Assembly: GCA_037074705.1 (NCBI GenBank)
Contig: CM073590.1
Span: 45,110,395-45,174,394, forward strand
DNA from: Zhengitettix transpicula
Lineage: Eukaryota > Arthropoda > Insecta > Orthoptera > Tetrigidae
Direction: 5' to 3'
Length of the DNA stretch: 64,000 nucleotides
Both the position numbers and the translations under genes were made by a program. The notes under the pieces are model-generated. The model searched no databases, was not told where the DNA came from, and worked only from the letters and a program-made list of their open reading frames with translations. This document shows positions 27,701-39,700 of the stretch, piece after piece (position 1 is the stretch's first letter; each line of letters begins with the position of its first letter).

Positions 27701-30700
27701 AAATTCTTGTTCCCTTGGTGGGCACTTTGTATCTGGTGTTGATGCCAATATAGAAAAGTTTTATCATCCAAAATTATAAACGAGGGACACGATCACACCA
27801 CAATGCAAATTCTTCATTTTACACAAAAGCGAAAGCGAAAACTATTAAATGTCAGTTTGGGCTGACGAGAGGAATGATAATCCTTTCGTCGGCTTTCATG
27901 TGTTACCTCTTTTTCGCAATTAGATCAGTTTCTTATTAATTCACCTTAATAGTGAGAAAGATTCCTATATTTTTCCCTTCTCACCGAAATCGACTCGTTT
28001 ATTGTATTTGCCTCGACATCTTATAATTATTTACAAAAATCATAATAAATGCGACGGAATTACGTTCTCATTAAATTATAATTCGTATGGTAAAGAAAGA
28101 AGAATATCTGTCCTATTTGCAATTTGAGAGATGTCACTCGAGTTTAAAGATTTTATTTAGGCCTATCTGCAATGTGTTTGACTACTGACCTTATACCGCC
28201 TAATTGATAAAAATAATTTTTCAGACAAGGAAAACGTTGGGTGATATGCTATTTGCAATTTGAATGACGTCACTGATACAGCTCAAGGTTAAATATTTTA
28301 TGTAGACCTATCTAAAATTTATAACACTTCAGACTTTAAACGTCCAATTGATAAAAATTATTTGTCAGACAAGGAAAATGTTCGCAGATATATTATTTGC
28401 AATTTTAATGATATCACTGATACAGCTAGAGGTTAAAGATTTTATTTAGGCCTATCAGCAATATGTTTGATTTCTGACCTTTTACCCTACAGTTGATAAA
28501 AAAAATTTCACACCAGGAAAATGGTTATATAAAAAAAACAAAGCTTATTCAATAACGTGAAATGTTAACCGTTTACAGTTCAAAGTAAATTACTGATTAA
28601 CACTGTTTACAACCTGTTGTTCAAACCGTATCCGGAGCAGGCGCATGGAGCAGGTGGAACAACGGATTTTTGTTCGGAGCAGGAACGGAGCATGGAAATT
28701 AGTACTGCTACACTGTTCGCATATGTATATTATATTTTACAAAATCACTATGGATAGCAAATATTAACGAGGACTTGTTGAGATGGATTTTATGAGTATA
28801 ATACCACTCACTATATTCATAATAAAATAACAAAGGATTGCTGGTGAAATTGATGAGAAGCTTGGTGTATCGACAGGACAGGATGACATTCGTCATTTAG
28901 CCAGCTCACATCAATCTAAGACTGACTTTAAACGAGCAATTACGCTATTTAAAGCTGGAATCTGCAACCCGCGAAAATATAAATTTTCTTGTCTTCAATG
29001 AACATTTTGGAATGAGAAAAACCAGAAAACTGAAATAAAACAATTGATATTCAAGCATTAACTCTTCATATGTAAAAAATCTATGATAATAATAAGAAAG
29101 GTAGCCAATAACAGACAAGATAAGTGATAATATAAATACCAAGCAATGTTTCTGGGTTCCTTGTTCCTTTCTTCAGGTGCTAAGAAGAGCCTAGAGCGGC
29201 GACACAAGCAAACGTCAGGTGATAAAAGCAGAAAAAGCGATGAAAACGCTTCCATAATGGGTTAGCGTAACAATAAGGAAGCAACGACAATGGTAAATCA
29301 GAAGGTTTAGCGTAATAATAAGGGATCGTAGCAATTGTTGAGTTTCATAGTGTGTTTGTACATTAATTGCTGTGATGTTTGATTTAATCTCTGATATGAG
29401 TCTGGAATTGTACCTGGTGTCAATGTCTAAAATATTAGCATTTTGCCAATCAAATGTATGTTTCGATTAAATGTTTGGAGACTACAGATTGTTTATCGTT
29501 GGGAAGTTTGATATTAGATATTTGTTCCTTGAAACGGGTATTAAGGGAACGTTTTGATTGCCCTATGTAGCGGAAATTACAATTAGAGCTAGAGATTTTG
29601 TAAAAAACACAAGGTTTTGTTTTGTAGAAATTTGTAATAAGGGAGTACGAGAAAAAATTTGGATTGAGATGTTTGGGGACGACGACAGTAGAATAACGGA
29701 TTTCGTTTAATCTAATGTTTACGTGTTTATTAAGAGACTAAAATGCTTAGGTCTTTTTTTTTTTGCTAATATTTTAGACATTGACACGAGGTGTCAAGAG
29801 ATGCTTCACATTAAATCAAACATCACAGCAATTAATTTACAAACTGACACTATGAAATTCAACAATTGCTACGATCCCTTATTATTACGCTAAACCTTCT
29901 GCTTTCCCATTGTGGACGTTCCCTTATTGTTACGCTAACCCATTGTCGAAGCGTTTTCTTCGCTTTTTCTGCTTATATCACCTTACGTTTGCTTGTGTCG
30001 CCGCTCAAGGCTCTTCTTAGCACCTGAAGAAAGGCACAAGGATCTCAAAAACATTACCACTTATTTTGTCTATATTGGGTATCTTTCAAAAATTAAATTT
30101 CAATCAGGCATGACCTTGGACACAAAGCTGAAATGGAAAGAGCACGTGAAGAAAAAGAGGGAGGAACTCGTAATAAGAATGCGACAACTATATTGGCTCC
30201 TGGGACGATACTCAAAAATGTCATTACAAAACAAAATACGAATATACAATCAGGTCCTTAAACCGATCTGGCTTTACGGCATCCAACTTTGGGGATGTGC
30301 AAGCGATACCAACGTCAGGAGCATCCATCCATACGGGCAGAACAAGGTGCTGCGCGAATCATCGTAGACGCCCCGTGGTATATAAGAAACACTGACTTAC
30401 ATAGAGACCTACAGATCCCAGTAATTAAAAAAGTAATAAAAAGAGCTGCCGGGAAGCATGAAGACCGTCTTCATCGACATCCCAACACAGGCGTCCTTTG
30501 TCTACTCGACAACGCAAACTTACACCGCCGACTTAGGAGGACAAAATGCTTCCAGTTATTGTAGTGAGTGTTACAGAACAGACCTAGTGCGTGGAGTGAT
30601 GTCCCGTTAGAGTGTTGAAAACTTTGAACGTCACTTGCCGAACAATAGTATCATAATAATTAGATTTAATGTAGATGTAAGTTGATGGTTGGTCATATTT

Positions 30701-33700
30701 GATCAGTTTCAATGTACGGCACAAAATGTTAGTGCCTTGAAATTTAAAAAAAAATCAGACCTAATTTTTTTCATTTCAATGTAAAAAATCAAATTAAAGA
30801 AACTTAAAATAAATTATAAATATATGGAAAACGGGTACTAAGTATTTGTGTAGATAATGCAGCGGCCATGACAGGTGCTGTAAATAAACTTGGCGATTAT
30901 AAAAATATTTCCCAAGGACAAAGCAAATAAAAAAACTGAAGACATCGAAGAAATGAATATAATCATTTCGCAACAAATGTGTTATAGATCCTTCTCTAAC
31001 ATTGCCAGCGCGGACTATTGATAATATGAAAATTCAACTAATGAGGTGTGGAATTCACTTCTTCAATTGACCATTGGGATCGAATGAGAGAATAATAAAA
31101 ATACTAGGGAAAATTGAACAGGTTGTGGAAAAATTACGACTGCCAAAAATTCGTAATATTTTGTTAAAATGTATGGTTCTAAATCTCTATATACAGCTAT
31201 ATATGTGTGTGCTACAGTTAATATTCTTATTTACTACTGCGACCAAGTCTAGAACTTAGCAAAGAAGAAGTAACAAGTATCAGAGCTGTTGTAGAAAAAA
31301 TATATATTGACAATGGCCCATCAAGCTGCCGATCACACACCGGGATGTTTATGAAAGAATGTAGTAAACTGGAAACATGTATGGAAGAATTTGGTACATA
31401 TGTTGCTTATGGAATTCTGTCATCCATGATAAAGCGGAAAGAAAAGCTTTTTTTAAACACACATTTTGAAGTGTATGTTGAGTCCAGATAAAGAATCTTA
31501 TTAAGTGCGTCAGAAGAGAGGGAAGGTCTTTCAGACGTCCAACGGCGAATCAAAAGGAATTTGATAATTGATTTTGCTGAGGAGCCAGCAATTGTTGAAC
31601 TGTCATAGCCAATCTGTAATATAATAAATATAGATTCGGAAGATTTTGAAAAAGTATTGCACTTAATAGAAAACAGTTGTAGAATTTCCACTGTACGTAA
31701 TCAAGATAACAAGTAAACAGAAGACAAACATATTGAGGAAGACTGCAATGCAATAGAGGATTTGGAGATTAATAGCATACGAAGGGATGGAAAAGGTGTA
31801 ATGCGGAAGGTAGAGCAATGTAGCCGAGGGCTAATTAGGACCCGGGCTGTATTTTAAGGATCCTAGCCGGTATTCGCCTAAGTGATGCAGGGAAATCCCT
31901 AGATAAAACTACATCATGTAGGACGGGCATTCGGACCTTGTCCCACGCTCTTCCGATAAAGAGAATTTGGTCTAATGTGGGACGCAGAATTCAAAACTCC
32001 AGCCGAATTTGACGGGCAGCTGGCCGACTGGTCCAGTATCATCAGAGAACAACTCTTATCGTATGCCCAACATCTGCGACCCTGGTATATACAACCCTCA
32101 AATAAGACAAGGTGTCACGGCTTATAAGAACCTTATTTTGAAATCCATGCCCAGGAGCAGGGATGAGGAAAATCCCTAACAGGAAGTTATCCCATCAGGA
32201 ACTATAGTGGCTGGATTTTTTTCAGCAGTAACATCATAAAAACATGAAATACTCAGGCCACTTTCACACTATCCGTTTTTCTTCCGGATTCCTCCGTCCG
32301 GAAAAAAACGGACGTAGACGAGTGTGTCGCCCGGAGCTGCCACTGCGTACGTCCTGAGAGACAACAATGACGTCCTTGTGTCATCTGTGGTGGGATGAAG
32401 CATATTTTTTAATTCTCCGCACATAAACATAGCATATATTTATATTTACCTTAATGTTATGTCCAGCATCTCGGATGTTTGGGGTACAATTTCTAAAGTG
32501 AGTTTTTGGGCACTGAAGAGTATCCTTGAATTTTTTCATGTAATTCGTCAATCCCCACTCACACTCAGCACAAAACGCCTAGTATATCTCTCCATAATTC
32601 AACCCACCTGGTCCTACGCCTCATCCATATAGGGTGCAACAGCCAAACCCCATTCAGCCAAAACCCAAACCAAACAAAACATAATCCTTCGCATCATTCG
32701 CATCATCACTAACTCTCCCTGGTACCTCAGAAATTCCATAATCCAACACAACATTAAACTTCCCCAAGTCAACTCAATTATCACCAAATCCGTAACCTCA
32801 TTAATCAAAAGCACCTTCAACCATCCTAACACCACGATCCAGCAACCCTCCCCCACCCCCACACGCACGTCGCCTTAAGAGAAAACGCCCTATCGACCTC
32901 ATCCTTCCCCCAGAACACTCTGGCACCTCCTAACCCACCCCATCCTCATACCCGCAGGCCCCACACACCCATTCCATCCATCCCATCAAATTCAACATCA
33001 CCAGCTATCCCTCATAACTCAACAATGTATGCCCCTCAGACACCCAAATTAAAATACAAGAAAAAATTTGCAAAATTATGTTAATTGCTGGATTAACTTA
33101 AGTGCCAAGTTCCCAGGTTAATTATGTACAGAATTTTAATTGTATATACTCTAATACTTTATGTAACAACAAATAATCTTAAGATAAAAGTTTTGTCAAG
33201 TGAGGCAATGGACATTCGAAAATCATTGATTCATACATTTTCATCTAACCCAAATCCTCAATTAATGTATGTAATAATCCCTCCTTTCGAGGATAGGATG
33301 AAATTTAGTCGTCTGTTTCGACGATCATTATATAAACATAATGTAATAATTTGTGATTTTTCTTAAAGAATATAAAATTTATATGAAAGTTGTTTATGTT
33401 TTGTCTCAGTCCGTCTTCTGTTTTTTTTGCTCCCGCCGCACCAAAGAGATATATAAACGTATGTTGTTTATATATGTCTTTGCGCCGCACCGTGGTAGAA
33501 GTGATTTGTGAGGTTATGTTTGATCACAATTTCTGAATCTGCGTGATTGCGTAATGCTGCATAATATTCACTGAACTTCTATGAGGACGAATAAACACTG
33601 AGAATTCTGCTTCAATATCCAGGCCCGGAAGGACCAATATTTTATGTTGTATTATTAGGACTGTATTTCCATTTGTTTTCACAAAACATGAAACTTGCGT

Positions 33701-36700
33701 ATGTGCAATTATGAAGTGATTTATTGACTGTTAAAAATGCAGCATGCAACAATATAAAAAACAGAAGGCGGACTGAGACAAAACATAAACAACTTTCCAA
33801 AGAATACCTTGTGCTACAGATGCGCTACACCACACAAAGATATCAAGGCGTGATTACAATAAGTAACTAACATAAACTCCCCGCCTTGAAAAATGTACAT
33901 TTTTCAACATAATACAATGAATGATACAAAGATATATTATTAATGGTAATTATTAATGAATCGCAAACAATAAGTTATTATCGTCTCTAATCTATTCAAA
34001 TCTGAGTGATCTTCAAATTTAATAATGGAATGGAATAAATGAGACAAGGCAGTTGTTTCAACCACAGTTTTAATTTTCGGAACATTTGTTATCATTTCAC
34101 TTGAATCAGAAATGAGCAATTCATAGCGTGAAACCCATGCTGGACCTTCCCACCATATAACTGAGTTCCGTAGAGCTGTTGGGTAGACTCCTCTTGAAGC
34201 TAAATCTGCAGGATTATCCTGAGATACTACGTTGTGCCAATCTTCTGAATTTGAAAGCGATTGTATCTCTAATACACGATTGCTAACAAAAATTTTAAGT
34301 TTATGTGGCTCCAAATATAGCCAACTCAGTACTATAGTTGAGTCACACCAGTAATATATTTTATCACTTTTTACATCAACTGCATTCTTTTCCTTTTCCA
34401 TAAGTTTAACTGAAATTTGAGCTGCACATAATTTGAGACGTGGTATGGTAACTGGCTTAAGTGGTGCAAATTTAGATTTCGCACATAATAATCTTACGAT
34501 AAAATGTTGATTTTAGTAATTAAACGCAATGCTTTTAGTAGTGAAATTTAAATGAGAAAATAATTCTTCGGTTTCAAAAATGAAAATTGATGTTTTTTGA
34601 AAGAGTATTAAAATTATAATTTTATGTATAAAAAATATATGTAGGAGCCTAGTTAAAATGTAAATGGTTCTAAAAATTTTTGCTTGGATAATTCGAACAA
34701 AAAATCAGTACTACAGTTAATCAGTGTTACATTAACACAACTTTGTCTTAACGAAGTTGACCTTGATGTAGTTTGATGTGTAATTTTATGTTTTTAATTT
34801 CAGCTGATGATGACTAATTATCGAAAGCTACTTTTTAAATAAAGACGAAGTGTTAATGTAACACTGATTAACTCGAGGACTGATTTTGGTTTGAATTATT
34901 TAACAACTTGCAGTCCACAGATATACTTGAGATGTGAATTTTTTCCTTGTACAGATATTTATGACAAATTTCATAAAGCCCCTCAAAATTCTAAATTAAA
35001 GGTTTTGAATATGAAGAACTGCAGAAAACTCAAAACTCTAAATTAAAGAATTTGAAAATGAATTATTTTTTCATTTCAATTTGATGACTGATTAAAAATA
35101 TTTCTAAATATAACGCAATGTTAATGTTAATAATAAAATACTAAATAAGACCTTCATACAAACTTCAAATCCGCATCGAAAAGTCTGTCACTTTTAAATA
35201 ACATTCTATGAGTTCTTGTTTCTCTTGAAGTTTGTCTTTTAATTCATAAAATTAGCAAGAATTTGTTTACGATTTATTATAACAGCACAACCGTTTGGTA
35301 CCTTCCGATTTTTCTACGGAAGAATTTTAACATGTTTCCGTTCCGGATTTTCAACGTCCGTTTAAGGATGACAACTTCTCAAACAAGTGTTGAGAGTCTA
35401 TTTTCCGGATTATGATTAATTTTAAGTGATAGGCAGTCAATGATGGACGATGCCATTTTCTTTCTTGAAATCAAAGAATAATATATTTAATTTTTTGTAA
35501 AAAAATTAATTTATATTGTTTTGAATTTTTTTATTTGATTGTAAAATTTTAGGTTGTATGTTAATTTTGTTAATAATAAAAATTAGTTGTAAATAAACAA
35601 GTTTTTATATGTACTTATATATGACAGAAAAAATTAATGTAATTCATATAAGAATATTTTAACCGGAGTATGGATCAGAGCAACTCAAAAACTGGTCTGT
35701 ATCTAGTCTTTGGATGTGCTACATACATGTATACAGAATTAACTGTTTCACTTTAAAGAGTGAATGTTATTCCAAGCAAATGATCAAACAAGGTATGATG
35801 GAAATCAGAAACTTTTTTTAAGACACTAGTAATAAGGCTCTGCAAAGTTTTTAAATTAACAAGAATGAAATTCACGTAAACCATAAGTAAATCCAGGGAA
35901 ACAAGATTCCTCAAGGGAAGATGCACCCCTTAGAGGAACGACTCCCAAATATCCAGATATGAGTGGTCGGAGGGAAATGAAGTCAATACGGGGGACTTGG
36001 AACACAAATGTGGGCAATTGACTAACCTAATTGAAAGTACTGAAACGCAGTGGAACAATATAAAGAATATTTTTACAGATACACTGGACAACAATGTAAG
36101 AAAAATAGAAAGAGAAAATAGGAAGGCTTGGCTATCACAAGAGATAGTGGAAAAGTTGGGCGAAAGTGGTAGAGTATGATTCTGAACAATGAACTACGAA
36201 AGGCAATTGACAGTGCTAAAGAAAAGTAACTGAAAGGAATGATGAAAGTATTGAGCTGAAAAAAGCGTGGAAGGTATGATCTGATTAATCAGAAGACGGA
36301 ACACATGGAACGAAATGAAAACCAAGGAATAAGAACATTTGAAAAGACGACTGTAAAGGGCAGTTCACCACAGAGCAAGATAAGTTTCTAAACGTATGGG
36401 AAAACTTCTATAATCAGAAAAAATACAAGACGTTGAGATGTAAAGAGCTGGGAAACGAAGATGATAAAGGACCTAGAAAATTTAAGACTGAAATAGAGCT
36501 ATAATGGACTTGAAGCGAAAAACCACCAATGGAAATTGTGACTTACCAGTCGACTTGTTGAAAGTAGTAGCACAATGATTAAAGAAGCTTTATACAACTT
36601 AAGTTAAATATATTTGAACAAAACGTATATTTACGTATTTTAAGATTCGGAGATTAATAACAAAATTAACACGTATGTTGTTCTTCATCGTCTTACATCG

Positions 36701-39700
36701 AATTACAATGCTTTAGAGACGATCGGTTGGACAACTTTGGGAATTGAACAGAATAATATTCACATTTTTCCCTCGCGGAAAAGGATCAGTGCTTGCGTTC
36801 GAGAACTTATAGACGGTGTGAATGAAAGGTGTTTTGCTTTTTGCAAGTCTTAACAGTTAGATCGACCGTAATGGTCGATAACTTTGGTGGATATAAAATG
36901 AAAAGGCGATTGATCGAATATGAATAAGAGCGTCGGCGGCGAAAAGAAATCGTTCATATTCTAAGTGCAAAAAGAACACAGTGTTTCCCATCAAAGCACT
37001 CGTTTTCAAGCTTATATATATATAATAATGAACGTAATATAACACTCGAACTAGTGGTTTTCTGATAATTAAAGGTAGGCCTGATTATCGTTCACAAAGT
37101 TATGGTGTTTAGGTATAGTTTAAGAAATACTAAATAATAAAATACGCTTTTTGTTTAGTAGTATAATTAGATCGGAAAACTTAATCTATCTCATACTTAG
37201 TTTAAAATATTTTGTTTCTACTAAGGTAATTTTGTGATAACTTTAAAGTTACTTTAAAGATTAAAGAGCACGTTGGCCAGAGTATTGGCCTTTGACGCTC
37301 GTAAACATGTTGGCAGGAAGCCACGCTGGGCGACATTTGCACCAGACCAAATGCCTTGAGATTGCTCGTCGTTTGCTGATTAAAGCAACGCACCACGCTT
37401 ATCTCCTTACGGAATCAATGTGAGTCATCGAGCAAGACTGCTCGTGCTTGGAATTTATGTCGTGTATAATTTCGCCTACTTCCGATCTAACTTCAATGAG
37501 ATTCAAAATAGGAAATTTTCGTAGTTTTGACTACAGAATGTAACCCGAGTTAAACTGGTATGGATGAGAATTGAAACATACAATGTATGTATTAAGTAAG
37601 ATTGTACTTTTTTAAATATATTATTATTAATAATAAACCTTTTGAACAGTCTCCGTTTTATTTTTAAATATTCTGAAAGGTTTCGACATTATGTCATTAT
37701 TATTCGTCTACGAAAGCACTTATTGGACGAGTGCCTATATCTGCACTAGTTCTCATGTTTATATATAAAAACTTTTAAGTGTTTTATTTTAACTAAATGT
37801 ATTAACTTCATTGAAACAACTGTGTTTTTAAAGAACGATCATGTCAAAATGTCGAAAGATTTCTTAAGTTTTTAAAATAAATTGGAGACAGTACATAAGA
37901 TTTTATTATTATTATTATTATTAACAAAATATGTATTAAACACGATTAACTTTAATGGGAAAATATGAATGCCGTCAAATAAAGAGGACGGAGGATTTTA
38001 ATGAGACTTGACAACTACAAAATAATGCTTACGATTGAGTTTCTATAAAAAGATCATGAGGCAATTCAGTGTGATAAAATTTACCACTTGGGTAAACGTT
38101 ATGTGGTATTTATATTATCACATAATTCTGTCTGTTATTTGGCTACTTATTTTTTATTTATATATTTTATGCGAATGTTTTCATCCCAATCAATATTTGT
38201 GTCTAATCTAAGTCGGAGTGGCAGAGAGCGACTCATGCAAGCGATTCCGATGAATCGTAACTGCTGTGACTCACCACAGGAGGACATAATGAGTAGTTTT
38301 GTTTCTCTAAAACAGGCCTCCACAACATACGGCCCGCGTAGACTTTGATAAAAGTTTATAATATTATGTATAAAAAATAATCTATCGCGTACGAATTCTC
38401 AATCAACATAACTTACTGTTCACCAACTGAAGTCGCTCGTAATATGCTTGTGATTGCGTAAAGAATTCGTGGCGGCACTGAACTATTCGTTCTAAAACCG
38501 TCGTTGCAAGTAATGTCAAAGGTACAGATCTTGGGCAGCTCTATGGGAAGATATTTTCCAAGTTTTTAGTTCGTCACCCTGCAGGATTTCCAGGATTTCC
38601 AGGGACCGTGAGAAGAATCTATACGAAGTTGCACTAAAACGATTAAGGCATTTTTTTGGGTATACTAACATGCGAACATTAGCAAATACAAGCAACGTTA
38701 ATGTATGAGTAATGATCATTCGGAAGTCATCTCGAGAACAGCTACTTCTAATACATCTCCTGAATACGACAAACTTGTTAATGAAAAACGATGCAATGTG
38801 TCACGACCTATTTCCTTTCGGCCCTCACAAGTCTTTAATAAATTATTACGTCCCGCCCTACATTTAGAGTTGTACAAACCTTCTCTAAAGAATAAACAGG
38901 CCGTATTGTTTAACAACGTAATGGAATTTTATATTATTTGATAAAGCATTCATTAACTACTTGAAGGTAGAAGGTAATAGGAAACTGAATGCTGAAAATC
39001 CATCCAAGGAGAAATCATATTGTTGAGATATGGAAAAAAACAATGCAAACTAGAGTCTACACGCACCTCGTATCATCGCGGCATCACGGATAAGACGGTG
39101 AATGGAAACTTTATTGGACCATTTGTATAATGATTCGAAGTACATCAACGCGCAATATTTATCCTCTTTCTCCAGAACAATGCGCCTGCACGATTAGAAA
39201 TAATTTTCCGCCTTCCGTATTCTCAATATTTACATTCATATAATTTTTCCCCCGTTACCGAGTCTCAAAAATTTATTTATGCAGAAGAAATTTTCGGCTA
39301 AAAGTTCTGTTATCTGTGTTGTATACGAATTATGTAAATCGATTTGAAGATAAACTTTTCATATTAGCGGTAATATAATACTGTGATATAGACAGCCTTT
39401 GTATAACGGAAGTGACGCCACTGCTTAGCACATCACATAGATTTAAACATACATGATAACATATAAATTATCATATGTTAATAATAATAATAAATACGAC
39501 CTTAAGCAGACAATCTTAAAATCAGTAAAACATTTGCAAAGGAAAAGTGCCAGACGTTTCGACAGGGAAAAAATATTTTCGCCGTTAGAAAAATACGCCA
39601 ATCCGCGTCGAAACGTCCGGCACTTTTAAATTTTCTTTGTAACAGTTTCTCATTTTTAGATTGTCTGCTTAATGTCGTATTATTATTATTAAGCACATAT

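Noticed and set aside
27191..27780. Possible gene from overlapping frames on both strands
   Set aside because: No recognisable domain and no splice sites that extend a frame. Left as unassigned.
34802..34835. Hammerhead ribozyme core (ctgatga ... cgaaa)
   Set aside because: The two core boxes are present, but no convincing helix II can be formed between them, so the call is not supported.
38319..38345. hAT terminus
   Set aside because: Resembles one end only. No inverted partner or 8-bp duplication found.
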